Assembly: GCF_016135805.1 (NCBI RefSeq)
Contig: NZ_JADWOX010000002.1
Span: 124,001 to 188,000 of the forward strand
Length of the DNA stretch: 64,000 nucleotides
DNA from: Caulobacter hibisci
GTDB lineage: Bacteria; Pseudomonadota; Alphaproteobacteria; Caulobacterales; Caulobacteraceae
Direction: 5' to 3'
Position numbers and translations under genes: made by a program. A model generated the notes under the pieces. The model did not search any database. It saw nothing but the letters and a program-made list of their open reading frames with translations, and had not been told where the DNA came from. Positions 37,270 to 46,386 of this stretch are shown piece by piece. The stretch's first letter is position 1, and each line of letters starts with the position of its first letter.

Positions 37270-38213
37270 GCCGTTCGCGAGAGCACATGGACGAGGCCGT
37301 CGCTTGGCTGGTCCGCCTGCAGGGCGAGACGGTCACGACCGACGACTGGCTGGCCTTCGACGCCTGGCTCACCGCCGCGCCGGAGCACGGCGAGGCCTAT
37401 GACGCCATCGCCGCCGAGGATGAGGCGCTGAAGGCCCTGGCGACGTTGGAGCCGGGCGCCGTAGTGACTCCGCTGCGTCGGCCTGCGTCGCGTCGCGCCG
37501 TGCTGTGGACGGGCGGGGCGGCCCTGGCGGCCGCCTTCGTCGCCGGCGCCGTGCTGCTGCCCAATCTGACGCGAGATCCCGCCGGAACGGTCTATTCCAC
37601 CGGCGTGGGCGAGCGGCGGACCGTCGCCCTCGAGGACGGCTCGCGCATCGATCTCGCGCCGGGCTCGCGGATGACCGTGCGCTTCACTCGCGGCGAGCGC
37701 CATGTGGATCTGGGCGACGCCCAGGCCTTCTTCGATGTCGCCAAGGATTCGTCCCGGCCGTTCGTGATCGCCGCCGGCGACACCCGCGTGCGTGTGGTCG
37801 GCACCCGATTCGACGTGCGCCGGCGCGACGGCCAGGTGGCCGTGGGCGTCGAGCGGGGCCTGGTCGAGGTCTCGACGCAGGGGGCGAAGACCTATCGTCT
37901 GCCGCCGGGACGGGGCCTGACCCATGTCGAAGGCGCGAAAAGCGCCAAGCTGGCCGACCTAGTCCCGGGCGAGGCCGCGGCCTGGCGCGACGGCCGTCTG
38001 ATCTATCGCGACCGTCCCCTGACCGAGGTGGCGGGCGATCTGAACCGCCTGTTCGGCAAGCCCGTGCACATCGTGGGTGGCAAGGCCGCTGACATGCGAC
38101 TTTCCGGCGTGTTGATCGTCGACAGCCAGGATGCAATGGTCTCCCGGTTGGCCAAGCTTCTACCGCTCGAGGTCGCGACCGTGGACGACGCGGTCGAACT
38201 TCGCGCGCGATAG
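37266..38213 (+). CDS. FecR-like anti-sigma factor / membrane sensor
   Basis: I start at ATG 37266 (MSRSREHMDEAVAWLV), giving 315 residues. Residues 9-50 form the DUF4880 cytoplasmic sigma-binding region (DEAVAWLVRLQGE, WLAFDAWLTAAPEHGEAYD). One membrane segment follows (AVLWTGGAALAAAFVAGAVLL, split near 77-97), then the periplasmic FecR domain (TVYSTGVGERRTVALEDGSR through VRVVGTRFDVRRRDG). It should hold the sigma factor inactive until the receptor signals ligand occupancy. The C-terminus (VHIVGGKAADMRLSGVLI) is the secretin/STN-like contact region. The receptor gene follows after 85 bases. Confidence 0.92.
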   Translation: MSRSREHMDEAVAWLVRLQGETVTTDDWLAFDAWLTAAPEHGEAYDAIAAEDEALKALATLEPGAVVTPLRRPASRRAVLWTGGAALAAAFVAGAVLLPNLTRDPAGTVYSTGVGERRTVALEDGSRIDLAPGSRMTVRFTRGERHVDLGDAQAFFDVAKDSSRPFVIAAGDTRVRVVGTRFDVRRRDGQVAVGVERGLVEVSTQGAKTYRLPPGRGLTHVEGAKSAKLADLVPGEAAAWRDGRLIYRDRPLTEVAGDLNRLFGKPVHIVGGKAADMRLSGVLIVDSQDAMVSRLAKLLPLEVATVDDAVELRAR

Positions 38214-38298
38214 CCTCGCCGGCGAGGCGGTGCGCGTGGGCGCGCCGCTCGATCTCGAAGGCGGGTTCCGGGGGCGGGCCCAAGGGTGTGTCGTCGGT

Positions 38299-40722
38299 AT
38301 GAATCGGACAGGGGGACGAGGGGCGCGGCGGCCGTGGCCGTCGCGATGCGCGCTCGTCTTTTCAGCGCCGCTCGCCGCCGTCAGCCTTGTCGGCGCGCCG
38401 GCCGTGGCCGCCGACCTTGTCCTGAACATTCCCGCCAAGAGCCGCAAGGAAGCGCTGATCGACCTGGGCGTCCAGGCCGGGATCAGCCTGGGCGGCGTCT
38501 CCAACTGTACCGGGCGCGCGCCGGCGCTCAAGGGCGGCATGAGCCTGCGCAAGGCGCTGGAGACCCTGACCACGGGCGGCGGCTGCGATTTCCAGATCGT
38601 CGATCGGTTCACCGTCCGCATCGTGGACGCGCCGCCCGTTGTGGTCCGAGCCGCGCTCTCCGAGCCCGAGGTCGAGGCCCCCGTCGAGGTCGACCGGGTG
38701 GTGGTCAGCGCCACCAAGCGCGCCGCGCCGTTGAACGCCGCGCCCGGCGGCGTCAGCGTCGTCCCCGGCGAGCGCCTGCGGGAGCTTGATGCGGTGGACA
38801 CCACGGGCGTCTCGTTGCGCACGGCCGGTTTCCTGACCACCAACCTCGGCGCGGCGCGTAACAAGATCATGCTGCGGGGCCTGTCGGACGGCGCCTTCAC
38901 CGGCCGCACCCAGCAGACCGTGGGCACCTATCTCGACGACATTCCCCTGACCTACAACGCGCCCGACCCGGACCTGCGGCTGATCGACGTCGAGCAGGTC
39001 GAGGTGCTGCGGGGACCGCAAGGGACGCTCTATGGCGGCGGCTCGCTGAGCGGGATCTACCGCATCGTCACCCGCCGACCGGTCCTGGGCGAATGGAGCC
39101 TGGAGACGCGGGCCGTGGCGGCGGCCACCGAATCCGGCTCGCCCAGCCGCAAGGTCGAGGCCGTGCTCAACGCGCCCCTGGCCGGCGACCGGGCGGCTCT
39201 GCGCCTGGCGGCGTTCGACGATGTCGATGGCGGCTATGTCGACGACGTGAACCTGCGCCTGTCCAATGTCGATCGCACTACGCGAAGGGGCGGTCGCGTG
39301 GCCGTGACGGCGCGGCTGAACGAGGCCTGGAGCCTGGACCTTTCGGCCGCCTTGCAGGACCTGGCCTCCACCGACACCCAGTACACGACGCCCAGTCTCG
39401 GCGGCCAACGCCGCGCCAACCAGGTGCGCGAAACCCACGGCAACCGCTTCCGCGAGGCCGCCCTCAACATCAACGGCGCCGGCAACTGGGGGCAGTTCGC
39501 CTCGTCGAGCGGTTTCGTGCGTCATCGCTTCACCAGCCGCTACGACGCCACAGCGGCCGTTGAGCGGGTCAGCGAGACCGCCGTCGACCTGGGCATGTTC
39601 GACGAGGGCAGCGACGTGCGGCTGTGGGTCGAGGACATGACCTGGACCTCGCCGTCCGACCGCCGGCTGACCTGGCTGCTGGGCATCTATGGCCTGGTCG
39701 GCGAGGAGCGCGGCCGGGGCGAACTGCGGGGCAGCACCTCGCGCCAGACACTGCGCCTCTACTACGACGAAACCCGCGTCGATCGCCGTCGCGAGGGCGC
39801 GCTGTATGGCGAGACGACCTGGGCGATGGGCAATGGCTGGTCGGCCAGCGCCGGCGCGCGGGCGTTCAGCAACCGTGTGCGCACGGTCTCGTCGGTGATC
39901 GCGCCGTCGCCGGGTCGCTCGCGCGACTTCGACAAGACGGCCGATTTCTCCGACGTCTCGACCAAGCTCTCGATCCAGAAGACCCTGGATGGCGGCGGCA
40001 TGGTCTACGCCCTGACCTCGGAGGGCTATCGTTCGGGCGGGTTCAACTCCGGCGGCCTGACCGCGCCGTCGGCGAGCCTGGACCACTTCTCGCCCGACCA
40101 TCTGCGCAACTACGAGATCGGCGCCAGCCTGCGACCGCTGGCCGGGGCGCTGGTGCTGCGCGCGGCCCTGTTCCACGACGTCTGGCGCGACATCCAGACC
40201 GACCAGTATCTGAGCTCGGGCCTGTCCTACACGGCCAATGTCGGCGACGCGCGCAACACCGGGCTTGAGTTGGAAGGCTTGGCGCGTCTCGGAGCGCGGT
40301 GGCAACTGCAGGCCAACGCCCTGCTGAACCGGCCGCGCATGGTGCGCATCGCGCCTAGCTTCGCCTCGGTCAAGGACGCGGCCCTGCCGGGCGTGCCCGA
40401 CCTGTCGGCCGGCGCGACCCTGCGCTACGAGCGGCCGTGGCGCACGCGCAAGCTCGTGCTCACCGCCGATGTCGGCTATGTCGGCCGCTCGCGCATGACC
40501 TTCGATCCGCGCTATTCGCCCGAGATGGGCGGCTACGTCACCGGTCGCCTGGGCGGCCAGCTTCGGGGCGACGACTGGCTGCTGGGTCTAGCCGTGACCA
40601 ACCCCGCCAACACCTCGGGCGACACCTTCGCCTACGGCAATCCCTTCTATTTCGGCCAGGTCCGCCAGGTGACTCCCCTGCGACCGCGAACCTGGAGCGT
40701 GGAACTCTCCCGGGCCTTCTGA
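38299..40722 (+). CDS. TonB-dependent receptor with N-terminal STN (signalling) domain
   Basis: The start at ATG 38299 gives 807 residues with a signal peptide ending at PAVAADLV. The mature N-terminus is a secretin/TonB short N-terminal domain: LVLNIPAKSRKEALIDLGVQ, then ALKGGMSLRKALETLTTG, about residues 35-110. The plug follows with VDRVVVSATKRAAPLNAAP, IMLRGLSDGAF, VGTYLDDIPLTY and VEVLRGPQGTLYGGGSLSG, then the barrel, ending TWSVELSRAF. STN receptors transmit ligand binding to a FecR partner, so this is the transducing receptor of the sigma/FecR pair upstream. The ligand (ferric chelate, sugar or other) is not evident. Confidence 0.93.
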   Translation: MNRTGGRGARRPWPSRCALVFSAPLAAVSLVGAPAVAADLVLNIPAKSRKEALIDLGVQAGISLGGVSNCTGRAPALKGGMSLRKALETLTTGGGCDFQIVDRFTVRIVDAPPVVVRAALSEPEVEAPVEVDRVVVSATKRAAPLNAAPGGVSVVPGERLRELDAVDTTGVSLRTAGFLTTNLGAARNKIMLRGLSDGAFTGRTQQTVGTYLDDIPLTYNAPDPDLRLIDVEQVEVLRGPQGTLYGGGSLSGIYRIVTRRPVLGEWSLETRAVAAATESGSPSRKVEAVLNAPLAGDRAALRLAAFDDVDGGYVDDVNLRLSNVDRTTRRGGRVAVTARLNEAWSLDLSAALQDLASTDTQYTTPSLGGQRRANQVRETHGNRFREAALNINGAGNWGQFASSSGFVRHRFTSRYDATAAVERVSETAVDLGMFDEGSDVRLWVEDMTWTSPSDRRLTWLLGIYGLVGEERGRGELRGSTSRQTLRLYYDETRVDRRREGALYGETTWAMGNGWSASAGARAFSNRVRTVSSVIAPSPGRSRDFDKTADFSDVSTKLSIQKTLDGGGMVYALTSEGYRSGGFNSGGLTAPSASLDHFSPDHLRNYEIGASLRPLAGALVLRAALFHDVWRDIQTDQYLSSGLSYTANVGDARNTGLELEGLARLGARWQLQANALLNRPRMVRIAPSFASVKDAALPGVPDLSAGATLRYERPWRTRKLVLTADVGYVGRSRMTFDPRYSPEMGGYVTGRLGGQLRGDDWLLGLAVTNPANTSGDTFAYGNPFYFGQVRQVTPLRPRTWSVELSRAF

Positions 40723-40825
40723 CGTTGTGTAAGGTTATCGCGCATTTTCTTTGAGGGGCCGTTCGATCGGCGCCGTCTGACCCATGATGGATCTGCGACA
40801 CGCGATCCGATCGGGGGAAATGCCG

Positions 40826-41659
40826 ATGATCGCACTCTCGGGCCTGGTCTGCGCGCACAACGAGGAAGCGCGACTGGCCGAATGCCTGGCCGCCTTATCC
40901 TTCTGCGACGAGATCGTGGTGGTGGCCGACCGCTGCTCGGACCGCACTGAGTCCATCGCCCGCAAGATGGGCGCGCGCGTGGTTTCCGGCATCTTCCCGG
41001 TCGAGGGCGCGCGCAAGACCGCCGGCGTCGCCGCTTGCCGCGGTCAATGGGTGTTCGAGCTCGACGCCGACGAAGGCGTGCCGCCGGAACTGGCGGGCGA
41101 GATCCGCGCCGTCGTTGACGCGAAGGACAGCGCTGATTGGTACCAGGTGCCGGTCGACAACTATATCGGCGAGCGCCTGGTGCGACGCGGCTGGGGCGGC
41201 TCGTTCGGGGCTTCGTCGGTGGCGCGCCTGTTCCGCAACGGCGTGAAGACCTGGAAGAACGACCGGGTTCACCCGGGCACCGTGTTCACCGGGACCTTCG
41301 GCGGCCGCCTGGACGGCGCGATCGTTCACAAGGTGGACGACGACGTCCCCGACATGATCCAGCGCCTGAACCGCTATACCGACCTGCGCGCCCAGGACCT
41401 GGCCGACAAGGGCAAGGTCAAGAGCCTGGCCGACGACTCCTTCCGGGCGCTGCGCCGGTTCCTCAAGTGCTACGTCTCGCGCCAGGGCTACAAGGAAGGC
41501 GACTACGGCTTCGTCATCGCCGTGATGGCCGGCCTCTATCCGCTGATCTCCAACCTCAAGGCGCGCGAGCTGATGGCCGCCCGCCGCGGCGTGGTCATCA
41601 CAGCCGAGCCGATGGTCGCCCCGGCTGGCGAGCTGGCGCTCGGCCAGGCCGCCGGATGA
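40826..41659 (+). CDS. Family 2 glycosyltransferase (LPS/EPS type)
   Basis: I prefer ATG 40826 (MIALSGLVCAHNEEAR) because GGGGG ends eight bases before it; ATGs at 40784 and 40820 are less well placed. The 277-residue GT-A protein has AHNEEARLAECLAAL, DEIVVVADRCSDRTES and the metal motif ELDADEG (near residue 80), then WGGSFGASSVARLFRNG. It resembles WaaE/KdtX-like inverting transferases of lipopolysaccharide or EPS assembly. It overlaps the next gene by ATGA, and the pair faces the EPS operon on the opposite strand. Confidence 0.87.
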   Translation: MIALSGLVCAHNEEARLAECLAALSFCDEIVVVADRCSDRTESIARKMGARVVSGIFPVEGARKTAGVAACRGQWVFELDADEGVPPELAGEIRAVVDAKDSADWYQVPVDNYIGERLVRRGWGGSFGASSVARLFRNGVKTWKNDRVHPGTVFTGTFGGRLDGAIVHKVDDDVPDMIQRLNRYTDLRAQDLADKGKVKSLADDSFRALRRFLKCYVSRQGYKEGDYGFVIAVMAGLYPLISNLKARELMAARRGVVITAEPMVAPAGELALGQAAG

Positions 41660-42411
41660 TCGACCGCTTCCTGATCCTGGCCATGCTGGGCCCGGAGCTG
41701 GCGCTGTGGCGCCGCGCCGGCCGCCGGCCCGTGGTCTGGTGGCGGGACGACGATGCACGCAAGCCGGGACCGGCCCTGTCGCTACTGCTGGCGCTGTCGG
41801 CGCGCCATGCCGCGCCGCTGACCGTGGCGGCCATTCCCGACGGCGACCTGAGCGCCCTGGTGCGCGCCTGCGCCGCCGTCCCCGGCGTCGAGCTGGCGAT
41901 CCACGGCTTCCGGCACGAGAACCGCGCGCCGGCGGGACAGCCCTCCGGCGAGGTCAACGGCGAGGACCGCCTGGTCGACGTGATCGCAGCGCTGGAGGAG
42001 GCGACAGCCGCCTTCGCGCGCGCGGGCGCCAGGCCCAGCCTGTTCGTGCCGCCCTGGAACAACGTCCACCGCACCCTTGAAACGGCCCTGGCCGTCCGGG
42101 GGCTGAGCCTGTCCGGCTATGACGGCGCGATGGCCCCGGAGGCGGCGCCGCCGCGCATCGACGCCCATCTCGACCTCATGCGCTGGAAGCCGGTCGCCCG
42201 CTTCCGCGGCGCGCATCGTTTCCTGAGCCGCGCCCGCCGTCTGTTGGCCGAGCGTCGTCGCCAGCGGGCCTGGGGCGAGCCCATCGGCCTGCTGACCCAT
42301 CACCTCGACCATGACGAGGCCGCCTGGCGGTTCCTCGACCTGATCCTGCCGGTCCTGGCGCCGCAAGCCAGGCCGATCCTCGCCGGCCACGTGGTCTCGG
42401 CGGCGGCTTAA
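41656..42411 (+). CDS. Polysaccharide deacetylase-like protein
   Basis: This is a 251-residue protein starting at an ATG that overlaps the upstream stop. The carbohydrate esterase 4-like motifs are VVWWRDDDARKPGPAL (residues 25-40, metal/catalytic aspartates), ELAIHGFRHENRAP (HxxxH metal site, near 78-90), LFVPPWNNVH (motif 3, near 131) and LLTHHLDHD near the C-terminus. There is no signal peptide, so it may act in the cytoplasm on a sugar intermediate. It ends within the sequence TTAA, which also contains the stop of the convergent nucleotidyltransferase gene. Confidence 0.82.
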   Translation: MIDRFLILAMLGPELALWRRAGRRPVVWWRDDDARKPGPALSLLLALSARHAAPLTVAAIPDGDLSALVRACAAVPGVELAIHGFRHENRAPAGQPSGEVNGEDRLVDVIAALEEATAAFARAGARPSLFVPPWNNVHRTLETALAVRGLSLSGYDGAMAPEAAPPRIDAHLDLMRWKPVARFRGAHRFLSRARRLLAERRRQRAWGEPIGLLTHHLDHDEAAWRFLDLILPVLAPQARPILAGHVVSAAA

Positions 42412-43100
42412 GGCCGCGCCAGCAGGGCCTGGGCGGCGTCCAGGGCCTCGGGCAGGCCGATGTCGATGAAGGTCCCCTCGAACACCGCTCCGCCGAGCCG
42501 CGCCTGCTCGACCAGATCCGGCAGCAGCCTCTGCTCCAGCGACCAGGCGCCGGGCCAATCTGGGATCGTTTCACGCTGGATGCGATAGGCGCCGCCGTTG
42601 ATCAGGGCGGGGCCGGCGCCCGCCGCATCGCGGGGCAGGAAGGTCTCGATCCGCCCGCCCTCCAGCACCGCGCGCTCGTAGCGGTCGGCGTGAGGGACCG
42701 TCCGCAGGGCGACGACGAACGGATGGGCCTCGATCTGCGCCAGGGCCCGCCAGTCGAAATCGAACCAGGTGTCGCCATTGACCAGCAGGAACGCCTCGTC
42801 GAGGACGGGCAGGGCGTGGACCAGTGCGCCGCCGGTGCCCAGCGGCGCGGGCTCGACGTTGATCGCGACCTCCAGGCCCAGGCGCTCGGCGATGCGGCTC
42901 TCGGCCAGCCAGGCCTCGATACGCTCGTGCAGATGGCCGGCCAGCAGCAGCACGCGGTCGAAGCCGTGGCGGTGCGCCTTCTCCAGCAGGTGCTCGAGGA
43001 ACGGCCGGCCGGCGACCGGCATCAACGGCTTGGGCATAGCGGCGGTCAGCGCGCCCAGGCGCGTGCCCAGGCCGCCGGCCAGGACGACGACCTGCCTCAA
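42408..43100 (-). CDS. Sugar-1-phosphate nucleotidyltransferase (HddC-like)
   Basis: This 230-residue protein begins at a TTG that overlaps the upstream kinase stop (TTGA). The nucleotide-binding signature is VVVLAGGLGTRLGALTAAMPKPLMPVAG, split around residues 4-31. Catalytic metal binding is suggested by LLVNGDTWFDFDW (near 105) and FIDIGLPEAL near the end. It is close to D-glycero-D-manno-heptose-1-phosphate guanylyltransferase, which activates heptose-1-phosphate. It is the last gene of the heptose module and one of two nucleotidyltransferases in it (see 46383-47108), so the two may activate different sugars. Confidence 0.88.
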   Translation of the reverse strand: MRQVVVLAGGLGTRLGALTAAMPKPLMPVAGRPFLEHLLEKAHRHGFDRVLLLAGHLHERIEAWLAESRIAERLGLEVAINVEPAPLGTGGALVHALPVLDEAFLLVNGDTWFDFDWRALAQIEAHPFVVALRTVPHADRYERAVLEGGRIETFLPRDAAGAGPALINGGAYRIQRETIPDWPGAWSLEQRLLPDLVEQARLGGAVFEGTFIDIGLPEALDAAQALLARP

Positions 43101-44191
43101 CGCGGCACGCCCCAGGCCTCGGCCCCTTCGAAGGTGATCTTGGCCGGGCTGGCCTGGCCGCCGGCGGCGTTCAGCGCCGTGATCAGCCGGTGGCGGTTCT
43201 CCGGATCGGTGAAGAACATCAGGAAGCCGCCGCCGCCCGCGCCCGACACCTTGCCGCCCCAGGCGCCTTCGTCGAGGGCGGTCTGGAACAGCCGCTCGAC
43301 CGCCGGGGTGGCGATGCCCTTGGCGGTGCGCTGCTTGGCGGCCCAGGAGCGGGTCAGGATCTCGGCCAGGCCGCGCATGTCGCCCTGCAGCAGGGCCTCG
43401 CGCATCAGGGCCGCGTCGGCCTTCAGCTGGTGCATGCTGTCGATGGTGCGGGCGTCCATGCCGCGCAGGCCGTCGATCTGCTCCTGGATGATGGTCTCCG
43501 AGCGGCGCGACTGTCCGGTGAAGCAGATTACCAGAGAGGATTCGAACTCGTTGAGGAAGGCGCGCGGCACCCGAAGGGGACTTACCAGCACCTTCTCGCC
43601 CGGCAGGAACTCGATGAAGTTCACGCCGCCGAACGCCGCCGCGTAGTGGTCCTGCCGGCCGCCGGCCAGGCCCAGCTGGTTGCGCTCGATGTCGAAGGCC
43701 AGGCGGGCGATCTCGGCCGGGCCCAGCGGCAGGTCGAGCGCGGCGCGGAAGGCCTCGACCAGGGCCACGACCAGCGCGGACGACGAGCCCAGGCCAGAGC
43801 CGGCCGGGGCGTCGATGGTGGTCGAGACGGTCAGCGCGGGCATGCGACCGTCGAGATAGGTCTCGACCATGTGCCGATAGACGCCGCGATGCAAAACCAG
43901 GCCCTGGTCCAGCGCGATCGGCGCATCAAGGGCGTGGCTCTCGTCGGCGCCGATGTCACGGGCCCGAAAGACCACGCGGCCCTCGTCGTTGGGCGTCACG
44001 TGGGCGAAGGCGAAGCGGTCGATGGTGGCGTTCAGCACCGCCCCGCCGAACTGGTCGCAATAGGGCGAAAGATCGGTGCCGCCGCCGGCCAGGCCCAGGC
44101 GCAGCGGCGCGCGCGAGCGCACGTCGAACGGCCGCGCCTTGCGGCCGCGCCGATGCTGGACGCCGAGCAGGGCGACGTCCTCGGGGCTCAT
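43097..44191 (-). CDS. GHMP-family sugar kinase (HddA-like), copy 2
   Basis: I start at ATG 44191 (MSPEDVALLGVQHRR), overlapping the upstream kinase stop by ATGA, giving 364 residues. GHMP motifs are APLRLGLAGGGTDLSPYC (motif 1), DAPAGSGLGSSSALVVALVE (motif 2, ATP loop, near 143) and GGKVSGAGGGGFLMFF (motif 3, near 308). Members phosphorylate heptose-7-phosphate at C1 or similar sugars. Compared with copy 1 it has a 23-residue N-terminal extension. Two tandem GHMP kinases suggest two different sugar substrates or sequential steps. Confidence 0.9.
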   Translation of the reverse strand: MSPEDVALLGVQHRRGRKARPFDVRSRAPLRLGLAGGGTDLSPYCDQFGGAVLNATIDRFAFAHVTPNDEGRVVFRARDIGADESHALDAPIALDQGLVLHRGVYRHMVETYLDGRMPALTVSTTIDAPAGSGLGSSSALVVALVEAFRAALDLPLGPAEIARLAFDIERNQLGLAGGRQDHYAAAFGGVNFIEFLPGEKVLVSPLRVPRAFLNEFESSLVICFTGQSRRSETIIQEQIDGLRGMDARTIDSMHQLKADAALMREALLQGDMRGLAEILTRSWAAKQRTAKGIATPAVERLFQTALDEGAWGGKVSGAGGGGFLMFFTDPENRHRLITALNAAGGQASPAKITFEGAEAWGVPR

Positions 44192-45189
44192 GCGGCGTCC
44201 TTCAGGATACGGGCGCCGCCGCGGTCGATGCCGTAGCGCAGGCGCGGCATGTTCTGTGAGGCCATGTAGGCCTCCAGTTCGTCGCCGCCCTTCGGGGTGA
44301 ACAGCATCAGGAAGCCGCCGCCGCCGGCCCCGATCACCTTGCCGCCGGTCACGCCGAGGTCGGCGCGAACATGGTCGTAGAGCTGGTCGATGTGCGGCCA
44401 ACTGATCTTGGACGATAGCTGCTTCTTGCTGACCCAGTGCTCGTGCAGCATGTGGCCCCAGCCCTCAAGGTCGCCAGCCACCCAGGCGTCGCGGATGCGG
44501 TAGCCCAGGTCCTTGATCGCGCCCAGGCTCTCGGCGGCGCGGCGCTTCTGATCGCCGTCGCCGAGCATGGCGCTGTTCTGGTCGTCGAGGATCACCGCCG
44601 CGTCGCGGCGCAGGCCGGTGTAGTAGATATGGGTGTGGTCGATGAAGGCCCGCTCGACCTCGGGATCGAGATCCACCGAGCCGACCTTCACCTGGCCGTC
44701 GGGCGCGATGTCCAGCGTGGTCAGGCCGCCGAAGGCCGCCATGTACTGGTCCTGCTTGCCGATGCCCTTGTTCAGGACGTTGATCTCCAGGTCGCAGGCC
44801 TCTTCGGCCAGCGCCTGCGCGTCGGGCGTGGAGCCCTTCAGGGCGTGCAGGGCGCGCAGGAAGGCCACCAGGAAGCAGCTGGACGAGCCCAGGCCCGTGC
44901 CGCCGACGATGTCGCCGATCGAGGCGGCCTCGAAGCCGGTGTCGATGCCGTGGCGCAGCAGGGCCGCGCGCACCAGTTCGTGCTTCAGCTGGTCGGCGCG
45001 GTCGACGTTTTCAGGATCGGGACCCATCAGCGCCACGTGCTCGTGGAAGGCCGGCCGGTGGGCGCTGACATGGATGTACTTGTCGAGCGCCATGGCGAAG
45101 ATGAAGCCGCCGCCATGGCGATAGTAGCTTTCCAGGTCGGTGCCGCCGCCCCCGAGGGTGACGCGCAGCGGCGCGCGGGTCGAGATCAT
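44188..45189 (-). CDS. GHMP-family sugar kinase, D-glycero-D-manno-heptose 7-phosphate kinase-like, copy 1
   Basis: This is a 333-residue GHMP kinase: STRAPLRVTLGGGGTDLESYY (motif 1 at the N-terminus), GGTGLGSSSCFLVAFLRALHA (motif 2, near 94) and GGKVIGAGGGGFLMLFTPKGG (motif 3, near 280). The HddA family forms heptose-1,7-bisphosphate in the GDP-heptose pathway. The gene is followed, with ATGA overlap, by a second GHMP kinase. It is 10 bases after the SIS isomerase gene, the order of the pathway enzymes. HddA is the likely role; fucose or related kinases are alternatives. Confidence 0.9.
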   Translation of the reverse strand: MISTRAPLRVTLGGGGTDLESYYRHGGGFIFAMALDKYIHVSAHRPAFHEHVALMGPDPENVDRADQLKHELVRAALLRHGIDTGFEAASIGDIVGGTGLGSSSCFLVAFLRALHALKGSTPDAQALAEEACDLEINVLNKGIGKQDQYMAAFGGLTTLDIAPDGQVKVGSVDLDPEVERAFIDHTHIYYTGLRRDAAVILDDQNSAMLGDGDQKRRAAESLGAIKDLGYRIRDAWVAGDLEGWGHMLHEHWVSKKQLSSKISWPHIDQLYDHVRADLGVTGGKVIGAGGGGFLMLFTPKGGDELEAYMASQNMPRLRYGIDRGGARILKDAA

Positions 45190-45199
45190 CGGGCCGGCC

Positions 45200-45820
45200 C
45201 TATTCGGCGGCGGCCGGAGCGGGAACCGGAGCGATCTGTTCCCAGTGACCCTTGCTCTGGGCGAGGGCGGGGTGGGAGACGAGGCCGTGCCAGACGACGG
45301 CGGCCAGGCCCTCGACGATCGGGGTGATCAGCTGCGGATCGACGGTCGGCACCACCACCACGGCGTCGGCGATCTGGGCGGTGAAGCCGCCGTTGCGGCC
45401 GACGATGCCGGTGACGGTCGCGCCGCGCTGCTTGGCCAGCTGCATGGCGCGCACCAGGTTGGCGCTGACCGGCGGCTCCAGGCTGCCGCCGCCGACCGAG
45501 AAGATCAGCAGGCCGTCCTCGGCGCGCAGGCGGCTGCTTTCCAGCCAGGTCGAGAAGGTGCCTTCCCAGCCCTCGTCATTGATGCGGGCGGTCAGTTCCG
45601 AGACGTTGTCGGTCGGGCAATAGGCCTCGAAGCCGCAGATCTTGCGGAAGTCGTTGGTGGCGTGGCTGGCGTGGCCGGCGCTGCCGCCGACGCCCAGCAG
45701 GAACAGGCGGCCGCCGCCGTCGCGGACGGCGGCGAGCTTGACGGCCATGTCCTCGACGGCCTGGCGGTCGATGGCGGCCAGGGCGCGGGCGGCGACGTCG
45801 AAGAAGTGGTCGGTGAACAT
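45200..45820 (-). CDS. SIS-domain sugar-phosphate isomerase (GmhA-like)
   Basis: This 206-residue SIS protein has the sugar-phosphate loop LGVGGSAGHASHATNDFRK (residues 42-60) and SVGGGSLEPPVSANLVRAM (near 112), as in sedoheptulose-7-phosphate isomerases. The position of the GmhA catalytic glutamate, seen in HFAAEL-type sequences, is here Asn56-Asp57. This belongs to a divergent GmhA subgroup that occurs in EPS clusters. GmhA converts sedoheptulose-7-phosphate to D-glycero-D-manno-heptose-7-phosphate. Whether this version makes the same product is open. It lies between the GmhB-type phosphatase and the GHMP kinases. Confidence 0.87.
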   Translation of the reverse strand: MFTDHFFDVAARALAAIDRQAVEDMAVKLAAVRDGGGRLFLLGVGGSAGHASHATNDFRKICGFEAYCPTDNVSELTARINDEGWEGTFSTWLESSRLRAEDGLLIFSVGGGSLEPPVSANLVRAMQLAKQRGATVTGIVGRNGGFTAQIADAVVVVPTVDPQLITPIVEGLAAVVWHGLVSHPALAQSKGHWEQIAPVPAPAAAE

Positions 45821-45834
45821 GGGGGATGTCCTCG

Positions 45835-46386
45835 TCAGGCTGTCAGCGCGTAGGGGGCGCGCGTCATCAGGGCGGCGGCTTGCGCCAGGGTTTCAAGCGT
45901 ATGGTCGGCCCCGGCCTCGCGGCCGGGATTGTACGGACGGTCGAGCAGAACGGTGGTGCAGCCGGCGGCCTGGCCGCAGGTGACGTCGCGGGCCTGGTCG
46001 CCGACCAGCCACGAGCGCGAAAGGTCCACGCCATGCTCGCGGGCCAGATCCAGCACCAGGCCGGGCTTAGGCTTGCGGCAGGCGCAGGCGTCGGCGTTGT
46101 CGTGCCGGCAGGCGGCGACGGCGTCGACGGGCAGGGCGGCGCGCAGCTTGTCGTGGATGGCGTCCAGCGTCTCGCCGGCCATCAGGCCGCGGGCGACGTC
46201 GGGCTGGTTGGTGACGACCAGCAGCAGATAACCGGCGGCCTTCAGGGCCTCCAGCGCCTCGCGGGCGCCGGGCTCGATGATCAACTCGTCCGGCGAGCGG
46301 GGAGAGGCCGGCGTTTCGCCGCGCCAGACGATGCTGTTGAGCACGCCGTCGCGGTCGAGAAATACGGCTGGGCGGAGGGCGCTCAC
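45835..46386 (-). CDS. gmhB: HAD phosphatase, D-glycero-D-manno-heptose 1,7-bisphosphate phosphatase (GmhB)-like
   Basis: GTG 46386 overlaps the upstream nucleotidyltransferase stop (GTGA) and yields 183 residues, standard for GmhB. The HAD nucleophile motif is VFLDRDGVLN (Asp11, Asp13). The zinc-binding loop ACRHDNADACACRKPKPG (Cys93, His95, Cys101, Cys103) is diagnostic of GmhB, and SRSWLVGDQARDV is the last HAD motif. The enzyme removes the C7 phosphate from heptose-1,7-bisphosphate to give heptose-1-phosphate, the substrate of the nucleotidyltransferases here. Symbol given because the zinc loop and context agree. Confidence 0.92.
   Translation of the reverse strand: MSALRPAVFLDRDGVLNSIVWRGETPASPRSPDELIIEPGAREALEALKAAGYLLLVVTNQPDVARGLMAGETLDAIHDKLRAALPVDAVAACRHDNADACACRKPKPGLVLDLAREHGVDLSRSWLVGDQARDVTCGQAAGCTTVLLDRPYNPGREAGADHTLETLAQAAALMTRAPYALTA

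Noticed and set aside
38362..40305. 647-codon minus-strand ORF opposite the STN receptor
   Set aside because: Antisense shadow of a clear receptor gene, without motifs.
42408..42411. Two convergent stop codons sharing TTAA
   Set aside because: A neat but common outcome of tight gene packing; no functional meaning can be supported.
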